This document shows positions 23,401 through 35,249 of a stretch of DNA of 64,000 nucleotides, piece by piece (position 1 is the stretch's first letter; each line of letters begins with the position of its first letter). The stretch is from NCBI GenBank assembly GCA_020881915.1, contig JAJFPB010000008.1:1612001-1676000 (forward strand), in the 5' to 3' direction. Below the pieces are notes generated by a model. That model was not told where the DNA came from. It did not search any database and worked only from the letters and a program-made list of their open reading frames with translations. This DNA is from Paramyrothecium sp. XJ0827. Its lineage: Eukaryota; Ascomycota; Sordariomycetes; Hypocreales; Stachybotryaceae. The translations under genes were made by a program, and so were the position numbers.

Positions 23401-25380
23401 TAAAATTATAATTATAACTTATTTAAAAATATTAATTTTAATATATATTAATTATATAATATTAAAGTATTAAAAAAGAAATATTTTTTAGAAAATTTAA
23501 ATTAAAAATTTAATTATTTAATATTTATTAGAACTTAATTTTATAAGATCTAGCTTCTTATTATTTTAGTTTTTCTTAAGTAATAAGTTTAATAGAGCTA
23601 TAATAGTAATATAATTCTATATAAATCTTTAGTAGAAATTATAAAACTCTAAAAATATTTATATTTTATAATAAATCTAGAATTTATTTTATTTAATTAT
23701 AGTAGTAATATAACTTAGATCTATAACTATATTTATAAAAAATAAAATAAATCTTAAGAAATTTACTTATTTTTAGTAAAAGTAATATTTAAAGATATTA
23801 ATAAATAACTTTATTTTATAAAGCTACTTAAGAATCTATTATAAGTACTTTATATAAGATTTTTAGTTCTTTAAGAAAATAAAAATATTATTTAAATATA
23901 TTATATAATACCTTATATATATAAATTTAAAATATAATAAATATATTAATTAATTTAAATAATATAATTAAATATTTAAAGTAATTATAATAAATTTAAA
24001 AAGTAATCTTTTACTTATTATTTTTTATATAAATATAATAATAGGCTTCTTTAATATTAATTTTTTTAAAAAAATAAGACTTCTATAATATAATTAAAAA
24101 TCTCTAAAATTAAAAATAAAAAATAGTAATTTTTATTATATTATTAAATCTATAATAATTAATATAGAAATAAATTTTTTTTATTTTTCTTAGAAATAAA
24201 TATAATAAAAATATTTATAGAACTCTTAAAGTAATAAATTCTTTTATTTATTAGATTTTTTTTAAAAATATTATTTAAATTCTACTAATTCTTCTAAAAA
24301 TAGAAAATAAATAGAACTAAAGAAGGATTTTTTTATTAAATTAATAATATAATTAAATACTTTAGTATATAAAAAAAGCCTTATTTTTTTAGTAATAAAA
24401 ATATTCTAATATAAAGCTAATTTCTAAAGGAAATATAAAGTTCTACTATATATAGATTTCTTATTTAATAAAAATATAAAATCTTTAGGTAATTCTACTA
24501 AATATATATATATTTCTTAAATAAGAATATTCTAGAAGAATTATAAGTTAATTATTTATATATTAGTAATTATTATTTTATATTATTACTTTTAACTAAA
24601 GGTACTAAAATAAATCTATAAGTTTATTAAAGTAAATATAAATAATAAAATAAGATTTTTCTTAGATTTTAGATCTTTATTAATATTAAAATATAAATAA
24701 GTAAATATTTTAGTAATTTCTTTAAAATTAGTAATTTAAATTAGTACTTACTAAATACTATAAGTAAGAATCTTAATATTACTTATATTCTTTAATAGAG
24801 GCTTTTTAAAGAATACTTATTTAAGGCCTTATTAATATATAAACTTAATATTAATAATATTTATAGTAGTATTATTATTAAAGTTTATATAGATTTTAAT
24901 AAAGATTTATTTATAAATTTTAATAAATATATAAAAATATTATTTAATTTTAAAATATAAAGAAATAGTTTTAAAATAAATTACTTTCTTAATTATAGGA
25001 AGTTTTTTAATAATTATTTATTTATTTTTACTTAAAGTACTTATTTATTTAGTAATTAATTTTATTATAGAAGTAATAGAATTATAAATTAATTTTATTT
25101 TAGGTCCTACTAATAAAGATTATATTTATAAAATTATTACTTTAATAATAATATTATTTTAAATCTTAAAGATAGTACTTATATTTCTTATAAAACTTTT
25201 TAATTTATATATTAAATTTCTTTTTATTAAAATCTAAGATCTTTTATTAATACTTTATAAGTTCTATTATAATCTTCTAAGTATTTAGTAGATCTAGATT
25301 TTATTATAAAATAGTATTATATAATAAGTTATTAAGTTTAAAAAAAATAAAGTTTTTTTTTAATTTTTATTAATCTCTAA
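20405..25380 (-). pseudogene. Second RIP-degraded Ty3/Gypsy element (pol region)
   Basis: About 5 kb at extreme A+T content without an open frame. Segments at about 23.1-24.1 kb line up with 1-1080, the readable Gypsy reverse transcriptase/RNase H relic: shared landmarks are a TTTAGTAGAAATTATAAAACTCTAA run, AATATTTATATTTTATAATA and TAATAAATAACTTTATTTT. Orientation is minus, as in the first copy. The stretch 20.4-23.0 kb should hold the integrase side by position, but I cannot read it. It is more decayed than the first copy. Confidence 0.55.
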
Positions 25381-25862
25381 TAGGCTTGGGAAGATTAGTT
25401 AACTAAATTTTAGTTATTCTAAATAACTAATAAATAACTAAAATTTAGTTAATTAATTTTTATTCAGAATAATTTTTAGTTAACTAAATTTTAGTTAGTT
25501 ATTTTTAGAAGCTTTTTAAAAAACCTTATATAATAAGGGGCTTATATTATATTATCTATTTTATAGCTTTTATATATATTAGACTTTAATCCCTTTATTA
25601 TAAGCTATATATAGTATTTATATATATAATAGATCTTTATATATAGCTATATATATATAATAATATTAGCTGAATAAATTTTAGTTATTCTGAATAACTA
25701 ATGAATAACTAAAAATTAGTTAACTAATTTTTATTCAGAATAATTTTTAGTTAACTAAAATTTAGTTAACTAATTTTTATTCTAACTAATTTTTAGTTAA
25801 CTAAAATTTAGTTAACTAAAAATTAGTTATTATTCAATTAATTAACTAATTTCCCAAGCCTG
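25381..25862. mobile_element. Non-autonomous hAT MITE, family 2, 482 bp
   Basis: Ends TAGGCTTGGGAA and TTCCCAAGCCTG with exact 8-bp target duplications ATCTCTAA at 25373-25380 and 25863-25870. Arms consist of AGTTAACTAAATTTTAGTTA palindromes and TTCAGAATAA spacers. The centre holds a GGGGCTTATATTATATTATC stretch shared, inverted, with the 340-bp member at 2154-2493. This is the longest family 2 copy in the window. It is inserted in the second Gypsy relic. Confidence 0.92.
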
Positions 25863-25870
25863 ATCTCTAA

Positions 25871-27095
25871 GAACTATTTTTTTAAGAAATTAAAGTAAAT
25901 ATAGAAATTATAAGGGAATTAGCTATTTTTTTAAGTTACTTATTTAAATTACTTAATAAAATAAGATTTTTTATATATAAAGTTCTTAAGAATCTCTAAA
26001 ATTTACTTTATAAAGATATTTTAGTTATTATTTATAATCTTATTTTTCTTTTTAAATTATTTTTTTAATATTAGTTTTATTTTACTTAATTTTATTTATT
26101 AATATAATTTAAAATAAAAATAATTCTTTTATAGCTTTTTTAATATTTATATTTCTTCTTATAGAAAATATAACTAAAGTTATTAAATTAATTATTTCTT
26201 TATTTTAAGATATATAAGAGAATTAAAGTAAAAATATTTTTAATTTTAATTTTAATATTATAATTACTACTTAAAGAACTAAAGAATTACTTTCTTTTTA
26301 ATAAATATATATTTTTAATATAATTAATTAGATTTTTAAGTTCCTTATATAATTAATACTTTTACTTATAGAGGTGCTTAAGTTTCTTAAGTTATTAAAT
26401 TTATTAATTAATAGTAGTTCTTTTATTAGTAATATTTACTAAGGGAAATAAAGATATAAGAATATTAAATATAATTAATTAAAAAGTTATAACTTAAATT
26501 ATAGTAATTTTTATAGGATTTTCTTTTAAGAAAATTACTTAATTAGTACTATAGATTTATAGGGTTCTTAATATTATTTTAATTTAAGTAATTATATATA
26601 GAAATTAAAGAATTATTATAATAAAATTATAAGTATAAGATAAGTAATTAAGTAAATATAAGATAGTATTTATAGTATTTAAGGATTTTAATTTACCTCC
26701 TTTATTATCTTATAGTAATATACTAGAGAAAAGAGGGGGGAGGCTCTAGGTTATTTAATCTAGTTTTTAACTAAGGTATTAGGACTTTTCCTATAATAAG
26801 ATTATTATAATTAGATTTTCTTATTAAATTATTCTTTTTATATTTATATTTATATTTAAGAATTTTAAATTTAGATTATTTTAATAAATTTCTTAATATT
26901 ATATAAACTAGCTTATTCCCTATATTAGCCCTAAATATACTAGCTTATTTTCTATACTAGAATACTAGAGCTAGCCTATTTTATATCCTAGTATATATAA
27001 GGCTAGTATATTTAGTTATATATATATTATATAATTATTTATAGCTTAGTTATGGCCTTGGGTTAGGTCCTGATATATAATCTTCCCAAGTATAA
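25871..27095. repeat. RIP-degraded Gypsy upstream region and island edge
   Basis: A+T-rich decayed sequence continuing the second Gypsy relic (probable gag side), then the right candidate LTR (26614-26799), then about 90 bp (26806-26895) resembling the unclassified repeat at 15590-15690. From about 26895 to 27060 there are short ACTAGCTTATT and CTAGTATAT motifs. Balanced composition starts at about 27.1 kb. I see no gene here. Confidence 0.4.
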
Positions 27096-29030
27096 TAATC
27101 TATTTATAACTACAATAAATAGCATCTAATATACCAGGGCATCTAACTGCTCGTCGAAAGTGCAAAACACCCCTCTTGGACCCCGGAGAGCGATGAGGCG
27201 GTTCGCGTTGCACTCCAGAAAGCCAGTGGCTTTCAACAACAAGATCAGGAAGCTTCAGCACTAGAGGACACCAGCACCAGAGGACACCAGCACCAGAAGA
27301 GGCATTAATACACCCTAGTATATGATTCAGCATGCTTCCCCCACTTGAACTCCCTTCAAAGTCAACTTGTCGTAAATTGTAAAGGATCCTGTGACCACAT
27401 CATGCATATGTGACATGTGGCACCAATGGCACGTTATTTCGCTTGAGTGTCAAGCACTAGAATATTGTCTTGGCAGAAAGAAACGGGCATTGAGAGAATA
27501 GTCTCGGGTGGTGCTCTAGCTGACGAAGGCCCAGGCTCCAGTGGGTATGCAGTTTCGTGCTCTGGCAATCTTCATGGGAACAGCGATATGTTCGTGGAAT
27601 GCGATGAACTTCAACATGCCGTCGCCAGGAGATACCTGCGGCACGTCGCTGACGGATGCCATGGTGGTCACTAAGGGATATTGGCTTCATTGTTCACACA
27701 TTCCTCTATCTTCGAAAATTAGTCGATTCGGGGACCGATACGTGCTTCAGACCACAGCTGGCCTTCAATCTCCGAGGACAGAGTGGCTGAAGCCCCAAAA
27801 AGACATCAGCGGCTCTTGAGCGATCCGGCGTATTGCTTGACAGTGTGCTTCAACACTTGTCAAACAAGGCCAACAATAATGCAAAATTCCATGAGAAAAG
27901 TTCCACTCGCCAGGCAAAGCGGCTTGCTGAAGCATAGCAGGCACACCTCATATTGTCCTTCTCACTGACCTCTTGTAAATGTTTATCTTCTTTCTCGGCA
28001 GCAGAAAACCATGGCTAGGGAAAACTGTTCAGAATCTCGTCGAAAGCATGTGGGAATGAATTTATTCTGAAGAATTCTCATCGCTACTGGATTGGGTGAA
28101 AATGACAAGATGTGAAATGGCGGCATACCATGTATGGTGCTAGCCCAATTTCTGAGACCATTGGAACGCATGTGTCGACTCCCGCAATAATGGTGAAGGT
28201 CGAGAGTCCTTGCGCACTTCGCGTGTGTATTACACTGGGTTGGTCGTTGGTTTCACCTTCAACGAAGCTGGTGGAATTTGTTCCAGAATGACCTGCCTGT
28301 GACCAGGCGAAATTGCCTCCGACTGACATCAGCTAAGAAATCTATCAGCTTACGGGAAGTGGGAGCTATTAGATCTATAATAGCTGTAGCACAAAAATAG
28401 TGTCGGCCTTTCCTGCATCATGTGCGTGATGTGAGCTAAAATTCATCTCATGACGCGGCGCATTACGTCCAACGGTCCAAGTTACGAACGTTTGGACCGA
28501 TTCCGCTTCTGGTAAAGGGTCCGTCCCGGCCAAGTGGGGGCGTTTCCATTTATTCGGCTTCAAGTCTCGGAATGTGGGAGTGCTAGCCCAATCTACTCTC
28601 AGGGGTCTAGTCTCTTTAATGGCCGGTTCACGCTTGTGCTACCCAGCTTTGATATGCTTCTTGTACGATTGGATGAGCCGCGTCAGCTTGGCATCAAATT
28701 CAAACTGCCGTGGCTATGCCACACCAAACCAGGCGACCTTCGGCACATGGATGGCGCAGTAGGCTTTTGACGCTATGACAACGAGGCTGGGTCATTGACA
28801 TAGGCAATTTATCTCCCCTGATAGCAAGACGATGGCTCCAGAATGAACGAAGTGGATTGTGGGGAAGGCAATGCGATCTGGGCCTGTCATCTATCTTCGA
28901 CCAATGCGAAGGCACAGCTAGAGCCAACGCTTGCGTGTATTGTACGTGGACCAAGACGGGGCGGAGAAGAGGACGTTGAATCTTCGTAACTTCCAGGGAG
29001 TGTTAATCTATCTGGACTACCTAAACCACA
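27096..29030. other. Boundary region, no supported gene
   Basis: Balanced-composition sequence between the A+T-rich island and the first clear gene. Only short frames occur (up to about 90 codons) on both strands and none gives a family I recognise. The one worth noting is 27547-27819 (entered separately). A minus-strand stretch at 28084-28329 begins SVGGNFAWSQAGHS, vaguely like FAD-linked oxidases, but does not continue as one. This may be decayed gene sequence next to the island. Confidence 0.5.
27547..27819 (+). CDS. Possible small secreted protein (weak)
   Basis: Open frame of 90 codons starting MQFRALAIFMGTAICSWNA, which looks like a signal peptide, followed by a short mature part with two cysteines (GDTCGTS and WLHCSH). 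It lies 450 bp from the edge of the repeat island, where fungal effector genes are often found. No homology is recognised, the cysteine content is low and frames overlap on both strands, so it may be chance. I give it low weight. Confidence 0.15.
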   Translation: MQFRALAIFMGTAICSWNAMNFNMPSPGDTCGTSLTDAMVVTKGYWLHCSHIPLSSKISRFGDRYVLQTTAGLQSPRTEWLKPQKDISGS

Positions 29031-29031
29031 G

Positions 29032-29039
29032 CTATATAA
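29032..29039 (+). promoter_or_regulatory. Candidate TATA box of intradiol dioxygenase gene
   Basis: CTATATAA lies about 85 nt before the start codon of the dioxygenase gene, followed by a leader rich in A and C (ACCATAACCATACCATACC), a common layout for fungal promoters. Confidence 0.4.
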
Positions 29040-29121
29040 TGATGTACACAGGATCACTTTGAGAACTCTTATAACTATCACACAATCTTACACTTAACCA
29101 TAACCATACCATACCGCCGAG

Positions 29122-30437
29122 ATGCATTTCATTAAATCCACAAAAAGCCTTTGTCTATTCCTTGGCCTGACGATTGGTCACCCAGGACACAATGTACTTG
29201 AAGAGGCTATCGAACGTCGGGCATTTCTGGACTCAGCCAAACGCACATCTTTGGAGCACTGCGGTCCAAAACTTCGAGAACGCGGAATCGAGAGATTGAA
29301 CGCTGCCAGAAGACAAGCCAAAGTCCATCAACTCCGACAGCAGCGCGGTCTCAAAAAGCGTGATGTCGAGACTGTCTTGAATTTGTCCCACAACAAGACA
29401 GATCAGGGCTACACTCTAAACACGGATGCTGCTACATTATTCGCCGGCATCAACTCCTGTGTATTGACTCCGGAAGTTACCCAAGGGCCTTACTGTGAGT
29501 CTATATTGAGTGTTTCAGGTTGACTGCGGCATAAACTGACAGATCTGAAGATGTCGCCGGCGAATACGTTCGCGAGAATGTCATCGACAACGAGCCCGGT
29601 CTAAGCATTACCTTGGATTATCAGGTCATTGACGTCGAGACCTGCGAACCTGTTCCTGAAGTCTATCTTGAGATGTGGCACTGCAACTCTACTGGCGTGT
29701 ACTCGGGTGTTGTTGCTGGCGGTAATGGTGACTCCTCCGATACGACAAACCTCAACAAAACCTTTCTTCGCGGCATCCAGAAGACAAACTCGGATGGCGT
29801 CGCTCAATTTGAGTCCCTTTTCCCGGGACACTATACCGGTCGTGCTACCCACATTCATGTGATGGTTCACACGAACGCCACGCTGCAAGCCAACAAGACA
29901 CTCGGCATGGACAACTACGCAAGCCATGTCGGTCAGGCTTTTTTTGACCAAGACCTAATTTCTGCGGTTGAGGAACTAGAGCCGTACGCTGAAAACACCC
30001 AGGAGCTTACGACGAATGCTGAGGATTCAATCTTCGCGGAGGAAGCGGCAACTGATGGGGTCGACCCAATCATGGAATACACTCTGCTCGGAGATAATCT
30101 GAGAGATGGACTCTTCGCCTGGCTGGCTTTCGGTATTAACACCACGAACTCAAACAGCGTAAGCCCAGCCGCTTACCTGTATGCTGAGGGTGGCGTTGCC
30201 AATGAAAACAGCAACGTTGGTGGCCCTGGTGGTGCACCAGGAGGCCCCCCAGGTGACGCGCCCAGTGGCGCCATCCCGAGTGGTGCGCCACCATCCTCCC
30301 CTTCTGGAGGGCCTTTGAGCTCCTCTGCTGAGGGAAGTGTCATCACTACGTCTGCCATTGAGTCCAGCAGTATTGCCTCGCCATCTTCCTCAGAAGATGG
30401 GCCAGCATGCACACCAGCTTCGAAGCGTACTCGATAG
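29122..30437 (+). CDS. Secreted intradiol ring-cleavage dioxygenase
   Basis: Non-haem iron(III) enzyme of the catechol/protocatechuate dioxygenase family, expected to open catechol-type rings outside the cell. Exons 29122-29494 and 29551-30437 flank a 56-nt intron (GTGAGT, branch CTGAC, acceptor GAAG) and give 419 residues; this junction creates the family block GPYYVAGEYVRENV (residues 122-135). Residues 1 to about 20 resemble a signal peptide. Likely iron ligands are Tyr175 (GVYSG), Tyr219 and His225/His227 (YTGRATHIHV). A dibasic site (KKR, near 78-80) could end a propeptide. From about residue 340 the tail is Gly/Pro/Ser-rich, as in other extracellular fungal members. Substrate is not predictable. 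It is the first intact gene beside the repeat island. Confidence 0.92.
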
Positions 30438-31339
30438 ACCTTGTACCGTTGAATTGTCCGGGCAAGGAGACTAGAGGAATGAGCAGAGACGCAAAGAATC
30501 TTAGTAGAAATTAAACAGGAATCTTCTGCTTGGTAGACATGGCGGCGGGGGGGGGGGGAGAAGGGGTTCATTGTGGCATCCTGGGAGGGGATCTGTGATT
30601 TGAGACAACCTAGGACCAGACGCCTTCCAACACATTTCTTTCATTGACTTAAGTCAGTAACTTGAAGATTTCGTAAAAAGAATCGTCGACAAAAGCTGAA
30701 GTTCGATTATTTGCCAAGAGCCAGGTCACTTTAATAAAAGCGACCTTACTTTGATTTCCTTCCTCGTCCAAGCCCCTTGAGACATAATCTCCCTTGTGTG
30801 CCGTTGCGATTACGGAGAGGCTTAACTGCCGCGAACGTGTCAGAAATCCCTCTACTAAGACCAACATGCATAATAGATATCATACGTTCTTTTCTAATTG
30901 GCAAAATTTTCAGCTAATGATGCAAAGTTTTGGAGCTGGGAGATGTCTCTGCTTGGGCAAACAACTTCTGTCTCTCTATATTTACTTCCCTGGCAATTCC
31001 GGATCATGTCTTAGCCTGCAGGTGGCAATTGAAAAAGTCAGCGACGGACTTCTTAACGCATCATCAGGTGGAGCGGAAAGCAAGCGAACATCTTAAACTT
31101 CTATCCCATCGCCGGAGACAGTTGTCACACGCCTCATAGCAATTCCGATCTGTCTGATCTGTCTAAACCTTCTCATGGTATTAAATCCTATCCTAATGTT
31201 GCATACCATAATATTTTATTGCGTTGCTTGAGATCGTGACCGGCGGCTAGGAATACAACAGGACCTAGGATTCTTCAATGATAAATCTATTGTCTCTTTT
31301 TGTATTCATGATACCTTTCATGAACGTGAAGTACACCGT
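30438..31339. other. Intergenic, no gene seen
   Basis: About 900 bp between the dioxygenase gene and the nucleoside hydrolase relic. Only short overlapping frames occur. It contains a run of 12 G at 30547-30558. I see no tRNA-like cloverleaf or conserved protein. Confidence 0.5.
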
Positions 31340-32330
31340 GCTGAAGGCGCCTTGACGGCTATGCCGTCCGTAACTGACCCAGCCTCTTCCAAAAAATAGC
31401 CCGTCAATCTCAACTGCCGCGCTATCATTTCCAACCTTTAGTGTAAGGAAGTGCTGATTACGTCGTCTCTCATCCCAAACTCATCGATTTGATCCATTAG
31501 CCTCAATGTAATTGTAGCCGAACTCATTTCCATAAAGGAACATGTCTCCTAACCCTTGGAATGCATAAAGTACCGTCAAAGGATCCCACGAAGACCACGG
31601 CTTGAGAAAGCTGGAATACATATAGGCCATCCGTAAGGGGTCATCTCTGGTTCGGTGTTCCATCAATGGCCCTCCGCTCAAAACGTGCTTGCCGAAATCG
31701 TTGCCAACAAAGCCGCAGGTCCGTCCCACGTATTGACTATATGCACGGCAAGGCTCGGGTTGGAACCCGAAAAGTTGAAGCTATGGCCAGATGGGTATTC
31801 GCCACCCATGACGACCGACCGACTGGGAAACCTTTGCTGCAGTGAACTTGCGTCCCGTGAGACTAGTAAACATGTTATCGCTTGAATTGAGGAGGGCAGA
31901 TAACTACCACGAGCGTTAGGATGGAATCCCGAAGTTTATCAGAAGCACTCAACTCACATTATCAAGGAAGCCAATAGATGCAATCGTTACGCTTCCGTCC
32001 TCAGCTTCTCAGAGCACTTTGCGATACAAACAAGCTGGGTCTCACACCTCTTGGACATGGCCCCAGGGCAGGCTTCCGTCCGACCAGCGATATGCGACCT
32101 TGCCATTCAGCGAGCTTGTAATACCAGTTGCCAAAGAAGGTCGTAGTCGTCAGAGGCCGCTGGATGCCCACAGCACCACCGACCGACCCACCGTAATGAG
32201 CAAAAATGGCAGATGCTGCAAGAGCTGAGAATGACAAAGAATAATTAACATTTACAACCAGTAGATTATCGTCTGGTGACGTCGCCGCTACCAGGAGGGC
32301 ACCAGCATCACTGCATAACATCAACAACGT
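31340..32330 (-). pseudogene. Nucleoside hydrolase-like pseudogene
   Basis: Relic of a fungal inosine/uridine-preferring nucleoside hydrolase family protein, which would cleave nucleoside N-glycosidic bonds. On the minus strand the blocks are in the correct order but in different frames: DAGALLVAATSP (about 32310), SDGSLPWGHVQE (about 32060), EAEDGSVTIASIGFLDN (31960-32010), MGGEYPSGHSFNF (about 31800), FVGNDFGKHVLSGGPL (about 31690), SSWDPLTVLYAFQGLGDMF (about 31570) and YGNEFGYNYIEANGSNR (about 31490). Stops replace expected Trp codons (TGG to TGA) at 32042-32044 and 31481-31483, and at least two frameshifts lie between 31690 and 31860. The N-terminal Asp-rich metal-binding start is missing. 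A normal 54-nt-type intron is still visible near 31900-31960. It lies between active genes and was presumably functional before. Confidence 0.8.
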
Positions 32331-32726
32331 CAGCTGTTAATCTCTTCGCCAATATACCAGAACAAGCAGGCAGCATTTCTCGCCAACATTCACATAAAAA
32401 AAGACATTAGCAAACTATGAAGAATGCAACGACTATCTTCTCATTCGTTCCCGTCACTTATCTCGACTGCGCTCCAGCGATTCATGTTCATTAAGATGCT
32501 GTGCGCGGAAGCATGCAACAAATGCAACCCTTTTTGAAAGCTTGGTCGCGCACCCGGCCTTCTATCCTACACGCTTACATGCTACTGTACATATTGGACC
32601 TTTTCTGAATTAACAAAAAGAAGAAGTAAAGAAAGTCTACCTCACAACTCTAGATGATCGCAATACCGCTGTGGTTCGCTCGAAGACTGTTCCAGCGTTG
32701 ATTGCTTGCATTAACGTTGATTCCTA
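32331..32726. other. Intergenic, no gene seen
   Basis: About 400 bp between two minus-strand features: the 3' side of the five-exon gene and the 5' side of the pseudogene. It would have held the promoter and N-terminal exon of the nucleoside hydrolase. A weak minus-strand start (MLARNAACLFW near 32380) may be the remnant of its signal peptide. Confidence 0.4.
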
Positions 32727-34217
32727 TCAAGTCGATGGCAGAGGCTTTCTCTTCACCGAATATGACGGTGGCGGTATGATGGCTGTTGTGGTTGAGCTCC
32801 GTCGTCGTTTATCAATGGCCATTACGAAGCTCTCTGCATCGAAATCGTCTGCCATTGTCAGTAAATTAAAAAAGAAACGTTTCTAGCCGCCCAATATAGG
32901 CACTCACTGTCAAACAGGAACACGAACTGCTCACTATGGTCTTCACGTGACAGCTCCACGCCCCTGTTTTTGTCTGTTAAAAGTGGTCGCTCGGCAAAAC
33001 CTTCCAGTGACCACTGGGTGAGCCTGTCCTTTGTTCTATCATGGAAAGTCAGGGTGACTAATGCATTGAGCTTCTCGTCCTGCCGTATCCAAATCCGCAC
33101 CACCTTGTTTCTTGCTAGTAGCACATCGTGAGCCATGATCTTGGATAAGAAACCCCCTCTTGTAGTGGCCCCTGATTTGACAATTTGCTTTACGCGAAAG
33201 GTACCGATAAGAGTCCGCTCACGTGCCACATTCATGAATGTTACACAGTCGGCGGCTGTGTCGAACACGTAGATAGGATCCAAAACGAAGACTGCATATT
33301 CATTGGACGTCTCCACAGTGATAAGGTGGTTGTTCAAAAACGAGACCTCCACAGCATTGATGACATTTGGGGTGTAGGGTATAGTTCCGTAGGGAACTTC
33401 GTATCGTCAGTACAACTTGGGCCCCGTCGCCGATTGTGAGAAGGTCACAAACTCACTTGCATGGGTAATGATGATGCTTTGATCCATCGTCTCGTATTGC
33501 AAGATTCTGATCTTGGAGGTTGAGTTTCGATCTAGAATGCAAAGTCGATCTAGACGGAACGGCTGTCGCACGAGGACATCATTGGTGTCTCTTAAAGACC
33601 TAGCACTCAGTTCGTCAGCAGTAAAACTGAAGCGATTATCATTGTCTCCTCACAATGTGCATGGTACACTGAATGTAGATGTATTGGCCATTGACTCGCG
33701 TCGTCTCCCGGCTCCCATTTGAGGCTCTAGTCGAGGACTCAATGGAAGCAGTCGAGGAGATATGCTTCCAACCGTGCCCTCGCTGTCTCGTCTATCTCTC
33801 CTTCACATTCAGTTAGTAGTGCTTACTGACGGGTATTGAAAAGCTCGAAAGACGGATAATTGAGAGGATTGGATCGTACTGCACTCGTTGAGCCAAGCTT
33901 GCATAGATGACGGATAAGGATGAGTTGATGCGCTGAACATCAGCATCAATTGATGAATTCCAAAAGAATGCCATTGCTTGCCGCTTTGAAGTTCGATTCT
34001 CCTGCACGAGTTCAGTGGCCTCGTCTACCAGCTCCTTGATCTCCACTAGCAGATCGCGGTCCCGGTACGGATCGACATTGTCCTCCAGATCCATCAGACG
34101 GTTCAAAGTGAAGCGGAGACTTTGAACAGTCTTCCCGATGCGCTTGGCCCGTTCAAGATTTGCCTTCGTCTTAGAAATCAGCTCAATGGCTGTCATGACA
34201 CTGCCAAACACTTCCAT
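32727..34217 (-). CDS. Conserved-looking fungal protein of unknown function, five exons
   Basis: Model on the minus strand: 34217-33880, 33800-33654, 33599-33457, 33396-32908 and 32848-32727, giving 412 residues. The introns (79, 54, 60 and 59 nt) have GT-AG ends and CTAAC/CTGAC branch points, and the 54-nt intron removes the only in-frame TGA. Residues 1-115 are helical and charged (MEVFGSVMTAIELISKTKAN start), like the N-terminal helical domains found before fungal NTPase or incompatibility domains, but no NTPase follows. The middle is basic and serine-rich; residues about 210-370 look like a beta-rich domain (IPYGTIPYTPNV, NEYAVFVLDPIYVFDTAADC). The tail is basic (DKRRRSS, VKRKP). No signal peptide or membrane segment. 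I do not recognise the family. The first intron is the least certain. Confidence 0.65.
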
Positions 34218-35249
34218 GGCGTCCAGGTCCTCCAGGCGTTACGTCACTCCGAAATTGTAGGCTGATGGCTGGATCAGAGTAATGGACCAGCCCAACGGCT
34301 GGACCGCCGGAAAGCCTCCACTCACTGTCTAATGTCAAATAGGAAGATGAATAAAATCTGTTGTGAAGAGGAAGTGCAGACATTCTGGGGCGGTAGAGAC
34401 AAAGCCTTGACTTGGAAGCCGACGTGTGACGAGCATACCCCCTTTGAAAGGATCCGCCGATGAGGGGCCAGGTCTAGAGGCTGTGTTCCATCACAAGCGA
34501 CGGGCATTTCCACTTTGAAATGCTTGAGCCTCATTCTTTTACTCTTCGAAAGGTTCCAGTGGCTTACCGGGGCAGGCAGCGGCCCAACCGTAAAGGTTGA
34601 TTATCCTGTCCAACAGCGCCATGTGAGTAGTCACCGGGTAACGGCAATATATCAACGGGCGCTGTATTACCACAAAAGCAGCTTGGTGCTTCCATTGCGT
34701 CCGATGGCAGTCTAGATGAGCCAGGATATGCGAATTGACCAAGGGTTCGAGGTGCGATACAAGGGTTGGGCGAGGACCTCGTGGTTGAATGGGCGGATCT
34801 TATTCGCTGGTCCCTGTCGGAGCTATGTTGCTCTGGCGAACGGGCTGGACCACACCCAGAGTGCTTCCGTGTGGCAGGAGCCGCCTCATTCTGCAATTGA
34901 TCCACTATTTATGCCCATGAAGTTTCGGTCACAGGAAGAGAAGAAGGCCGGCTGAAGGGGCGCAGTCCAGGCCTGTAAGGCGCACTGCTGGTTGGAGCGC
35001 TCATGGCGATTCGTGAAGGTGTTAAGACGATGACGGAGCCAGGCTGCCTTGCAGGCAATATTGGAAGCCGAAGCATGCATAGTAAGTGATTGGGCCCCTA
35101 GCCAGCCCATATGTTCCCTACACTCGGCTGTCTCTACAAAGTATACCGTTGATGCTATATCCCCAACCTGCCTCGAAGAGCAGTTCTGCTCGAATCCTGA
35201 CAGACCGATTCAGCTTCTTCGAGACTGGAACAAACCACAACCGTAAAGC
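34218..35249. other. Divergent intergenic region, no gene seen
   Basis: About 1 kb between two divergently transcribed genes, so it probably contains both promoters. Overlapping short frames on both strands show no family resemblance. No RNA gene was recognised. Confidence 0.5.

Noticed and set aside
28084..28329. Minus-strand fragment SVGGNFAWSQAGHS as part of an FAD-linked oxidase
   Set aside because: Only the first few residues are suggestive; the following sequence does not fit the family and no partner exon is found.
33650..33652. In-frame TGA as evidence that the five-exon gene is a pseudogene
   Set aside because: A 54-nt GT-AG intron with a CTGAC branch point (33600-33653) removes it and keeps the frame.
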